DNA of 64,000 nucleotides from Atopsyche davidsoni (lineage: Eukaryota > Arthropoda > Insecta > Trichoptera > Hydrobiosidae). A program made the position numbers and the translations under genes. The stretch lies in assembly GCA_022113835.1 (NCBI GenBank), contig JAILWY010000023.1, positions 17,854,001-17,918,000 on the forward strand. The letters are read 5' to 3'. The first letter of the stretch is position 1; the number at the start of each line of letters is the position of its first letter. This document shows, one piece after another, positions 1 to 11,000 of this stretch. The notes beneath the pieces are model-generated. The model searched no databases and was not told where the DNA came from. It worked only from the letters and a program-made list of their open reading frames with translations.

Positions 1-1218
1 CTGAGGCCGCGTGCAATCCGCTCAAGCGACAAAGCATTGCTTTTTCCAAAACTTGCCATCAGTATTTTAAAAATACATAAAAAATTATTTAAATATTATT
101 TCATAGTCAAATAATACAACAGGATGCTAAGTATTTACACTCTTTGCGACCTGAACTATGAAATAATGTGACGTGTACCATAATTATTTTATGTTCAACA
201 AAACTGCTGGCTCATATCGAATAGTTAATTAACTAAAAATTGATTTGTCAAGAGTGATTTAGATTTGAAAAAATATAATTATTGGTTTTAAAAATAAATA
301 TACAATATAAAATTAATTAAAATGCGGAATTATTATTGTGTTGCGCCAAAACAAATTAACACTCAATAAATTAAGCATTCTAAATTATTGGATGTGAATC
401 AGCTCCATCTTTTCAAGTGCGAGTTTTGTTTAAATTCAATAGCCATTTGTAAAGTCTTTATCTTAATAAAACTAAGTTTTGGTTTCATTGCTATGAATTT
501 ATAGATCTTTTATCCTTGAAGACCTGTAAAACCACAGTGTAAAAAGTGGAATATTACGTAGCAAAGTCACGATTTAAGAGAGCTAAAATCCCAGCTCCGG
601 GTGCTTCCCTCACGGTAAGGGCGGAGCTTTTCTTTATGGTGTAATCAGAACTTATTTAGCTTTATTATAATGAAACCAATAAAACGCCTTGTTCTCTAAT
701 TAATTGATTAATTAATGCCTCTCTGTAGTCTTTAAATTGTGGATGTAGTTTTTAAAACTTTATATAGCGATCCCATCGGTGGGTTTGAAATCTTTGAGCA
801 GTATCCAAAGTTGCTCCAACAACGACTACACGGAGTGCCGGGGCTTTACCGCGCTTCCTATTCCAAAGAGCCTTCGGCTTTAACTCCATCCTTTTACTAA
901 TATACACACATATTTATAAATTATTATTGGTTGAACACACAATTCCATAATAAGTACATGCAGTATAATGCTGTATATTTACTATGGAAGATAATGTATT
1001 TTAAAGACATTTTATTTTTGTTGCTTGCATAGGCTAGTAACTTGCTGCAAATGGCTGAGCTTTTTTAGAAGTGTTTCGACAGTTTTCTCCGTCAATGCTT
1101 AGACTTTTGGCAGTCGATCGTTCTAGAATTTCGGCCACAAATAGCTGTTGGTTATTAAACGGGTAAAAAGGGCCCCGAGTTTGAGAAGCCCGGCGGGACA
1201 CTCGGCTGGCGGCGGGTC

Positions 1219-1246
1219 GCCCCCTCCCCCTCCCCCTCCCCCTGGC
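1219..1246. repeat. CCCCCT short tandem repeat
   Basis: About four CCCCCT units in a GC-rich patch. The G-rich strand could form a quadruplex. Confidence 0.8.
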
Positions 1247-2251
1247 CCCGAGCCGCGTGTCTCCAGCCCGGCCGAGGTATTTGTGGACCGATGATGATAG
1301 CCGCAGACCACTCTTCATACTAACCTGCATGATATTTACTCTCAAAAATATATTCATCGTTAAAAACCAATATCAATGACGATGGTTAATAATTTACTAA
1401 AAATGTTAGATATTTTTCAAGTTAAACTTAATTCAATAAATAAGTAGTCTTGATTATTTTCTAATGATATGTAGACTAGATTTTAACAAGTCAGACTCGA
1501 GCAGAACCCGTGTGCAGGAAGGAGCACCGCTCCCGCGTCAGTCGACTCCAAGAACCCCAACGTCCCCCCGACCGAGATAATCACATTTCAGAAGTTCATT
1601 ACGGCCCAAGTCAAGATCTTGCAGTTTTAAAATAATAGTGAGACATTTAACTTTAGAAAATGCATCAGTCAAACGAATCATTCACTAAGCATTTGGAAAT
1701 CTCCAACCGGGCGCGGTTCTATAAATAATGGAATCACTATGCTAATTCTCCATCACGGGACAATCGGTGGATGCATCTTAGTTTTCTAGCATATTTCTTT
1801 TTGTTTGACACGACGTTTATTATCCATCATTGCTCATTCAGGTATTTCAAAATCCATTGCATCATCGCCATGCTGTTTGTGCGTTAATTCATCTCGTGTC
1901 GTACACTAAAAAAATTGACTTGTAAATTGTCATTTTCTTTTTTATCCCACGGCACAACAACCCAGCAAAAAAAAGAACTCCAACAATCGCATAAAAAAAT
2001 ATATTCCTAATTAAAAAAATGAAATTATTAATAATTAAGTGTAAGTGTGTACACTTACCGTTCTACATAATAATCTCCGCGTTACCTGAACTTCTATAAT
2101 ATCTTACTAGCTTAGTTTAGGCAAAAGTTTCTCTTGAAATTTGACTCATCGCCCTGACTGCAGCTCCCGTCGTCGAGCAGTGCCAGCGGTCAGATTAAAA
2201 TTACAACACTTCACCGAAATCAGCACCGGACTTCGGCACGTTTAGGGTTAA

Positions 2252-2309
2252 CTGGAGTGCTGAAGTGCTGGGGTGCTGGGGTGCTGGAGTACTGGAGTGC
2301 TGGAGTGGT
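2252..2309. repeat. 10-bp minisatellite
   Basis: About six imperfect copies of a GGAGTGCTGG-type unit. Confidence 0.8.
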
Positions 2310-3527
2310 TCTCATTGTGCCATTGTCCGGGCCGGGGCTTCCCAGAAGCGGCCGAGGCGCCAGCCGCCCGCTCCGGGAAGGGCCGAACAATACCGGCTTC
2401 CAAAGCTTTATGGCCACTTCGAAAAGCCATATTTCTACCCTTAAAGCGACACAAAGTATTTACTTTCTTTGTTTCGGTCCTGATGGGCTAATAGGCGTTT
2501 ACGGTTTGCCTTATTCTAAATAAATTAAATATAATGAAACTTCATGCTTACTGTAAACGTATTGTAAGACGAGTTTACTAGTGACTCGTGTTATAAAAAT
2601 ATCTGATTCATCCGACAATAACTTTTAAATTGACTACTGTTATTGCATCTTAGTACGCGTTTTAGTAATACGGAAGGGAGGTACCTTTCCATAAAACAAT
2701 TCGAGGGTTTGCCCTTTTAAATTAGGGAATTAATTTTATTAAAACTATTCCTACTGTAAGAACTAACGGGACGAGGCTCTAAACCGCGAGGCGGCTTCAG
2801 TTACGGTTCAAGTCACCGTTGCTTATGGAACCGGAACGATTTATTTACTTAGTGAAATCCTTTTATTCAAACAAGTAAGTTCGATGATTTACTTTTCGGA
2901 ATGTCCAAGGATGACATGATTTTTTATTTTATAGATAATCAGGAGTGAGGGCTACAAAGTCATAAAATAAAAGACGGGATGTGGAGTATGACGTCGACGA
3001 ACTGTACTTATCATGTGAACAAAAGCCTCCGGTCAATACGACACGAGCCTATCTCGGTGTGTACATGGATCGGAATTCTCGTTTTTAAAAATTAAAAGAG
3101 TTGTATATCTACGGAAAGACCGAAAAGTTCTGCAAAATTACAAATGTAAGTGTTACAATTTCCCGAATAAATCACAACCCCCTAGATAGAGCCTTCCCGA
3201 GGGAGTCGAGCGAGGCAGGTTCCGCATTCACGGCCCGGGCTGCTCGGACAATGGCCGACCGTCGGAAAGCACCGAGGAGTTTATTAAACGGCCATTCGGT
3301 TCCTTTGTGGGGCTCCGGTGACAAAGCCGCTCCCCGGCCAGGAGCCCCGAGGGACTCGCGAGAGGCAAGGTCGACTGCCCGGCTACAAGTGGTTTTTTAT
3401 ACATTCGTGTTAGTTCTGGTTTGTAAGATTAGGGAAATGGCTTCACGAAAGTGTTGAAGTGCAAATACAATACCTAATAACAACACGATTCTATAATATA
3501 GATATAATACATACACACCCACAATTA

Positions 3528-3532
3528 TATGT

Positions 3533-3590
<58 letters not shown>

Positions 3591-3595
3591 ACATA
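3528..3595. repeat. Perfect 68-bp palindromic TG/TA/CA microsatellite
   Basis: TATGTGTATGTGTGTATA on the left is mirrored exactly by its reverse complement on the right around a TA tract. Every position from 3,528 to 3,595 pairs about the centre at 3,561/3,562. Such tracts can extrude cruciforms. Confidence 0.9.
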
Positions 3596-4139
3596 GTGTG
3601 TGTCGCTAAGCTAATCGTAATTTATTTTGTCTGACAAGTGCAATAACACTAAAGCAATACAACACAGTAGCATTCATCGTTTACTTTTATTTTATTTATA
3701 TAAACTGTGAATTAATCAAATGAGCGCAAGCGCCACGGCCTGCCGGCCTCATCCGAGCCGAGGCTTCTTCTCCCACACCCGCGATGGTGATTCCTTTTGT
3801 GTGCTCGGCCATGGCCAATGTCTCCAGGAATCGCCAGATCGATCCTCTCCGTGGGAAGCTCCGGCGGCGGCTCTACCTGCGCGGCTCGAGAGTGTGCGAG
3901 AGTATTTCTTAAGTATTATAAACTTTTTTTCTGTGAATTACCAACTTCGTATAATTTCAAACAAAACCGACAAGTATCAAGAAAATTAAGAAATCAATAA
4001 ATATTAGTACTAGGTGCTTTAATTGTACTGGTAAAGTATTTTATTGAGTGATTCTGTAGGTTTGTTGGATGACGAAAGAGTTGTCATTCAATGTTATATA
4101 ATATGTAAACTAAAATAATTTGTTTTTATATTCAACTTA

Positions 4140-4174
4140 ATATATACTTGTATGATATATATATATATATATAA
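4140..4174. repeat. TA microsatellite
   Basis: An uninterrupted short (AT)n run follows ACTTGTATG. Confidence 0.7.
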
Positions 4175-4839
4175 ACTATACCGTGGGAAAATCTCTTTAA
4201 TGCCACTTTTGAAGCAGACTGAGTTCATCGCAACACAGGTCGATATCACGCACTGGCAGTTCATCGCGATAATTCATCGAAATCAATTCACCGCGCCGTG
4301 GCGCCGAGATAGTCCGAGCCGAATCTCGAGTAATTTATGAATCTATTCGCAAACTGGTTTGTGCAATTTGTACGAATCGACAAGTAGATAAGCGCTCAGT
4401 CCCGACTCGCATTCGACCGGTACTCGATGATTCCGCACTGCGAGTTTTACAATGCTATCCTAAAATTATATGCCTTTTGGCTTTCTGCCCTTCGAAATGA
4501 AATCTCAACCCGAGCGGCCCGTCCGGCGTCCCTCTGCTCGCCGACGAGAACCCGCGAAACCCTCGTGACCTCCCGCCATTGTTGAGTTATGATTGTCAAT
4601 TTTGAATTATTGTCGGATGAGTTCGATCTCATCTTTACTCGTAGCCGCGCAATACGATATCCGCAACAGTTCTAAAAATATTTTCAAGTACCAATTCGGC
4701 GAGTGCAAAATCGAAGCTAAATTTTTTTCATATTAAATTTATTCACGAATTGCTTGTCGCCTACGAAAAATAAAAAAAAAAGATTTCAAGAAAATTGTAT
4801 ACTTTCGTTGTTTGTTTAGAAATTTCTTCTCGGTAATTG

Positions 4840-6431
4840 TGGCTCGCGCCGACGTGCCCGTCGAGGGCCGTCCGGCCTGGCGGGCGACGGGCGCGGGGGC
4901 GGGCGAGAGGGAGGCGGGCGCGGGAGGCGGGCGCGGGAGGCGGGCGAGAGGGAGACGGGCGCGGGAGGCGGGCGAGAGGGAGCGGGCGCGGACTGCAGGC
5001 GACGGGCGGCCGCGCGCTCGCTCCCGCACGCGGCCGCGTAGTACTCCCGGCGACTTCGTAGTAAAGCTCGGTCTCGCTCGCGCCGCTAGCCGCGTCCCGC
5101 CCGCACGCCCGTCGAGCTGCGGCGGCGGCTCGGGTCGCGCGCTAATTGCGAGGTCGCTCGCGCTCGAACCGCGCTAATTGCGATCGTTTCGTTTCGCAAT
5201 CGGTTATCGTCGCCCGTCTTCATTTTGGCTGCGCGATTTTGAGAAATCGAGAGCGGAGACGATCCGGCCGGGAGACGCTCGCGCCCGCTTCGACGATTCC
5301 CCAGCGAGGATCCGCCCGATTCGACGAGGAGCGTCTCGAGCGCGCGCGATCGGAGAGCCCGAACGCCTGAGGGGTCGCGCGATCCTCGGAGTCGGTCGCC
5401 CGAGCGCCCGTCGGTTCCGGCGGTATCGAGATCTCCGACCGATGACCGCCCGCAAACGCGAAACGAAAAGCGCTCTACCCCCGTATACCGGGAAATATTG
5501 GCGAAGTCTCACAAACACTACTACCAAAAAATTCTCCACCCGGATCGCAACTCTCGAAAAAAAAGAGCACCGACCCGGCCTCCGTCGTCTCCGGTCCCGA
5601 AACGACGTCGGGAGAGTTGCTCGCGATTCCGTCGAGTCGCGACGCTCGCTGTCCCGCGACGCGACCGCGGACCGCCGTCGGTCGCCGGTCGCCGGTCACC
5701 GGTCACCGCGAGCAGCGATCAGCGACCAGCGAGCCGGGAAGCCGTCGGTGCCGCTCGGCGTCGGGCGTCGGGCGCCGCGAGATGTCATCGGGCCTCCGCT
5801 TGCGGCCCCTCCCGCCCGCGCCCCTCCCCCCCGCGGCCGCGACCGCCAGCGTCAGTCGGAGACCTGTTGCTTCCGCGGTCGGGCGTGCCGCGCTGTCCGA
5901 CGAGAACTCGGTTCGGGCGCACGGCTCTCGCGATACGGCTCGACGGGCTCTCGACCCGACTCTCCGTCCGACTCTCCGCGCTCGGGACTCGACGTTTCCG
6001 CCGAGTCGGGCGACCGGAAACCGCAGCGAGTCTGCCTCGCCGTCGCCCCTCGGACTTGCCGAACTTCCCCCGGCGACGTCTTCCGGACCGAACGGCGGCA
6101 GTCGCCGGCGAGGGTGCCGGACGGGCGACCCGGAGCGCGTCGCGAATCGCGGTCGACAGTTTTGAACGTCTTTCGTCGCCGAGAGACATCCTCGGGAAGC
6201 GAACTCGGCGAGGGTGAACGGATACCGTCAAAATAAAATTAATCCCATCGGGGAACGGATGCGATCGTCTCGCGACCGTCGCCGGCGGAGCTCGCCTTTC
6301 ACCGCGGAATGACCGGGTCGGGACTCGCCGGCGCGGGCTCGCGCGGCCCGTGACGCCGCGCGCCGATGTCATCGAGAAGGACCCCCTGACCGCTGCGAAG
6401 AGGAGCCGACATCTCTTTTGCGATTTACGAG
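4840..6431 (+). promoter_or_regulatory. Large GC-rich CpG-dense island, possible promoter and non-coding first exon
   Basis: About 1.6 kb of very GC- and CpG-rich DNA stands out sharply from the AT-rich sequence on both sides. It is free of stops over long stretches in several frames on both strands (for example 5,178-6,236 plus and 5,785-6,372 minus). The predicted peptides are Arg/Ser/Pro-rich composition artefacts with no recognisable domain, so no protein is called. The island ends near a fair splice donor, CGAG|GTAAAT after 6,431. The simplest reading is a promoter and long 5' UTR exon of a plus-strand gene whose coding exons lie elsewhere. Transcript direction is inferred from that donor alone. 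It starts with the minisatellite at 4,880-4,990. Confidence 0.35.
4880..4990. repeat. GC-rich minisatellite at island start
   Basis: Repeated GGCGGGCGCGGGA and GGCGAGAGGGAG blocks form a composite purine-rich array. Confidence 0.75.
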
Positions 6432-6742
6432 GTAAATGCGATCGACGTCTCGTCGATATGTACGAAACCGTTCTCCCCCAGCGGCTCCGCGATACTTCAA
6501 TCGACCCTCTCCCGCCGTGACGATTGGCAAAACGGAGGAGACCGGGCAGGATTCGCGCTAGTCGTTCATCGGCCGAGGTTGTCCCGCTATTTTGTTACCG
6601 CGTTTGCGGAAGGGTATTCCGTCTTGCGATGTGACAAAAATGCGAGAGAAATTTTGTCCGGAGTGATCGTAACTTGCGGATTCGGAGGAATGAAAAAAAA
6701 AAAAACTTTCGAGTTTCGTCTATTGGATAAATGATATGTTCC

Positions 6743-6850
6743 AATACTTCTTCCGGCTATGTCTCACAATACGGTATAGTTCTATCCCCTGATCCTGCGC
6801 GGAGGTTATGGGGCTTACGATGATGTGTCTTAGGTGTAGCGTACATGAGT
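6743..6850 (+). repeat. Low-copy repeat pair E, copy E1
   Basis: Shares an ordered series of blocks with 17,636-17,745: TTCTT..GGCTATG, CAATAC, TCCTGCGCG-AGGTT, TGGGGCTTAC and TAGCGTACA. Identity looks like roughly 70 percent by eye. Probably an old transposon fragment; class unknown. Confidence 0.4.
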
Positions 6851-7444
6851 TTCTTAGTTTACGGTTGTCTTGTATAAGAGAAAATATGTGTGAAAAACTT
6901 TTTTTTGTATGAATTTAAATAAGCTAAATAAATAGATAAGTATCAAAACTAGTTAATAGGGGGGGGGGGACAAGGATCTGAACAGGAACATAATCTTAGT
7001 GATTTTACTGAGTTTATATAATTCATGACCTAGGTATTATAAAGGAACGATAGCTGCTTTAATTGTAAATTACAACACATTTTATTAGGTCTTAAGAATT
7101 CGGAAATACAATATTTTATAGGTTTTGATATATTTTCGGATATGCGTCCAAAAAGTATCCCCTCGACTCTGCGAGCGTTCGGTGGAGCCGATAAAAATAC
7201 AGTAGATGAGTACGGTATCCGAATGACCGCCGAGTGCGTGCATACTCTGCGTTTTTATTTTAACTTCGCAATGAATGTGCGATTTCCGTTTTTACAATAG
7301 ATTGCTCAATTCCATTGTCGCGCTTCGGAGGTAGTAATTTACATAAATAATGAGCATCTCCGCAACGAGCGGTTCGGCCCGCTCGGCTGCGGGAACATTT
7401 TCGAAATGACTCATTACTTGACATTCTCCCGCCGAGATTTCGGC

Positions 7445-7560
7445 TGGCCGATAGCGTCCTCCGTTGCATTGCTTACTCGGGCAACACTATAAAAAAAAAA
7501 CATTCAAAACAAAGGGACGCCATTGGCTGATAGCAAATCAGTTGCATTCGACATTTTTTA
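7445..7560. mobile_element. MITE family M, degraded copy M1
   Basis: The interior matches M4 when read in reverse (CCGATAGCGTCCTC, ACTATAAAAAAAAAACATTC, GGGACGCCATTGGCTGA). Terminal TACAC motifs are lost. It sits 75 bp before family A copy A1. Confidence 0.45.
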
Positions 7561-7634
7561 CAGACTTCTAATTTACAAACCCGTAAATAATATTTGAATG
7601 CTCCCAATTAAAATTTACGCCTCCCCATTCTGTC

Positions 7635-8018
7635 GCTTGTGCATGGCTGCCATTCTGTACCCTGAGTGTGTGTAAAGGATCTGTAGTGGAGTAGTTGACT
7701 TTGAATGATTGTGGAGGGATGTGCTCTGGAAGTACCTTGTCGAGGTGGGGGGCTCCTGATATTGTTTATTTAGCTTGCTGCACGAAGAGTATCAGAACTA
7801 AACGCCAGAGTTTTGGGAAGAAAGGATTTATAATAATGCTATTGGGCAGCAGCAATACAAAGACTTTTCCTTCCAATATAAAACTGCTGTGTGAAGGACC
7901 CGGGGACCTTCTACACTATTTTCATCTTAGAAAACCACGAACGCTGGATCAGTATTAGTATATGCTTAGTGAAATGGTCGCCAACCTCCTCTGAGAAGAG
8001 GCACTCGACGAAGAAGAA
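7635..8018 (+). mobile_element. Dispersed repeat family A, copy A1
   Basis: This ~380-bp unit begins at TTGTGCATGGCTGCCATTCT and ends in a small CCTC/GAGG stem followed by a GAA-rich stretch. It recurs inverted at 35,696-36,022 and 50,178-50,480, with a fragment at 42,912-42,990. The GAA-type end and stem resemble the 3' ends of some insect LINE or SINE elements, which is inference. No reverse transcriptase frame is present; open frames in the copies disagree with one another. Confidence 0.6.
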
Positions 8019-11000
8019 TTTTATTTACAAGTTTGGAGAGAATTTTTCCGAAACGACCGCCATGTTCCACCGAATACTGTACCCGATTCAGAGCATTTAC
8101 CCAAATGATAGGTTCCCAAAACGTTTCGAAAGGAAACAAATTTAACAGTATTTTTGTCATCAATAAATTGAAGCAAAATTTGCAAGACCCGTTTGCAACT
8201 ATCCGGTCAATTGTGATTATCGGACTATTTATTTTCCTAATTATATGTTCAAAACGAGTTCCGATGTCTGCGCGCGCTTCACCCCGAACTTATTTCATTC
8301 GGCATATTGAAGGCTCGAAAACAACCCTATGAAACAAACAATGGACCGTTTTGATCAGAGAGACGCATCGAAAGCGTGTGCGCATTCGTCGGATTGAAAC
8401 TGCAGGGTAATTTGACAATGTATTCAATTTACCCGTGATTGATTGACTTCGGCCAAAGAAGTTCAATGGAGGCAGAAGCGCTTCTATTTTGAAACATCGA
8501 GTGCCAAAAGCAGTTTCACCGTCTGAATTCGTAACAATAGACTCAACCGAAGTCCCGAAAAACCACGGATCCCGGAGAAGTGCTTTAGAGAACGATTTTG
8601 AATAAAGCTTTGTGATACTTAGTTTTTAAGGTTGAGGTCGTCGATTCTCAATCTAAAGTTTGAAACCCGGATATCTATCTAAAACCGCTTGCACGGGACG
8701 TAGTTTTGGAAAAGGTCGAAGAAAAGAAATATATCAATCTTTGTACAGTATCGGATGGAGATTTTATTCGTCCCCTGCCTGCCCGGCGACCCGACTGACG
8801 ACCGAACGGTGGTAGCCAAAGGCGTCCTGTTGTACATTATTTTTTTATTTTTCATAGTTCTCTCCAAAAAAACAACGCAAAAGGAGGGTACGCTATCGGC
8901 TAGTTCCGTGCGGTTGTAGATTGTGTCCCAGCGGGTGCGGTTAGCTCGGAGGTGTCCGCAGCCGTCGGGACCCAACCGACAACCCAATAGTAATTGTGCA
9001 ATAGCGGCTCTCTTGCTGGATTTTCAAAATGGTCGGACTCCTAGCGCTCTGCCGCCGAGCCGAGTCGCTCCTGACGATTTCCACGTCCGAGTCAATCGAC
9101 ATCTATATTAGCATGTCCCTTTACTATTATTAAAGCTAACTGAATTTGATTACATTCTCAATCACCCGTGATTTATTCAAACCGGTGAAATTGGATACCG
9201 CTAATATCGAGTGGCACGTGTTTTAAAACAATCTCTCAGTGTGACACATAATCTTTTGTAGTTCAATGTTAATTACCTCAGTGACCTATTATATAAATTC
9301 AGGCAATACGACCAAACAAACGACGTGCAAAAAGCAGCAAAGTGTTGACTCACCAAGTAGGTTTGCCTTTTTGGTGTTAATGTAATGCAAACATTCTGCT
9401 GAGCATGGATGACTTCACCGAATCTTCTCGGGAGCCGCGAGGAGAGACGCCGGTGCAGGCCATCTGGGCTCGAGGACCGGTCAATTCGCGCGATGAGCAA
9501 TGTTTTGCGTTTTTAATAGGCATTACGCAAAATGATGTCACTTGGTGCGGATCGGGTGGCAACAATGGCAACAATGGCACTCGATCCCCAGAAGCGTTAA
9601 CCCTGCGAGTGACACAGCTGCAGCACTGCATCCTGCGACTCGTTGTTCATTATTATGCAAGAGGTTACATTTTTACTGTCAGTTTAGTGCTTTTGATATA
9701 GTTTGTTTGATTTCGCCTGAAATTGACTTTTCCCACCGAAGAGTGATAATAATAATTATTAACCTGGGTTTTTTGCTCAGTAAAATTATCTGCCGTAATC
9801 GATTCGTCTTTACCGTCTCTACGTTTGATGGAATAATTTTTTTTTAGTTAATTTTTTTTTCACGTTGCAAGAATTTATTCAATTCTTCAACGTCGCGTTG
9901 ATGAATAATGTTTCTATTCCAAAGCCTAACTTATCGTTTAAAATTTTTTGAACATGTTTTCTTCTGTTTTTTGGGTAAAATATACTTACCGATCAGCTCT
10001 TTCCGTTTCGTCTTGAATTGTCTTTCAATTAAATTTTTATTTTTTAATGAGATCCTTTTTAACTATGATAACATTTTATTTGGCTGCATGTTTCTTGCTC
10101 TGATATTTTCAAGCAGATCCGAGGAGTTAATTAATATTCTAGATTATTACTGCAAAAACCACTAAACTGGAAACGCCGTGCGCAGGAGGCGTTGGTTTTC
10201 TGCCCCACGCAGGATACTTTTTAGTACTTTTCCTTACAATTTATTATAATTTGCCTCGACTCCTTGGTATATTAGTCCAACAATTCTTTATTTGCATAAA
10301 GGGTTGCTACACTACTTTGAATATAATTTTTTTGGCGATAGTTTAGCAAGCTAGCGGGGATATGACACACAACTTGTTTGTTTTGTTTCTATTCTTCCTT
10401 GCAAAAGGATTGATTGAAAATCCACCACTTAAAAGCAACCGCACTCGTTGCCAAAGCTTTACTCCCGTGACACATTTAGACAATGCGAGATCGACCTGTA
10501 TATTGTACATCTTTTATATTACATATTTTCTTTCCGCAGTTTTTGGAGCTAATTTCTATGGATTATTTAAAAACGATAGTAAATAGGTCATTGAATTGTC
10601 CAACTGAGTGTAATTGTTTATTTGTTTACGCGTGTGCTCGTCGCGATGCTATACGGTAGTGTAATTATCTGGTGGTAGGGATTATTCTTACAACCGGAGA
10701 GTCACGTGTCATAGAGTAGAGATAATGACGTCTGGGCGCGCACTTGTGTGACATTTGATACGTCTTCGGACATTATCTGGACGGAATGCTCGGAATCGTG
10801 TCATATCGGATGTCACGACATGACAGGAGGTCGGCTGCCAGATGGGCTCCTCGCGGGAGACTCTTTTAGGGTCTCCACGGACCAACTCTCGACACCCGAT
10901 TGTCCATTCCCGGGAACTGTTCTATAAGAATGGATTAAAGTATTTAACTGATTACAAATTGTAGCAAAATGTTCACCGAGATGCTGCAACCAGAATTATC

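Larger units (their letters stand above)
1..4830. other. AT-rich non-coding region
   Basis: No gene seen. The DNA is AT-rich with GC-rich patches near 1,195-1,275, 3,190-3,395 and 3,720-3,900. A cluster of TAAT-type homeodomain core sites lies at about 695-717. Frames over 80 codons (such as 3,101-3,457 and 3,720-3,989) coincide with the GC patches and resemble no known protein. A 7-bp stem (AGCTCCG/CGGAGCT) brackets about 592-635. Confidence 0.5.

Noticed and set aside
5178..6236. 352-codon open frame on the plus strand
   Set aside because: Several frames on both strands are open over the same GC-rich island; the peptide is Arg/Ser/Pro-rich with no domain, so composition explains it.
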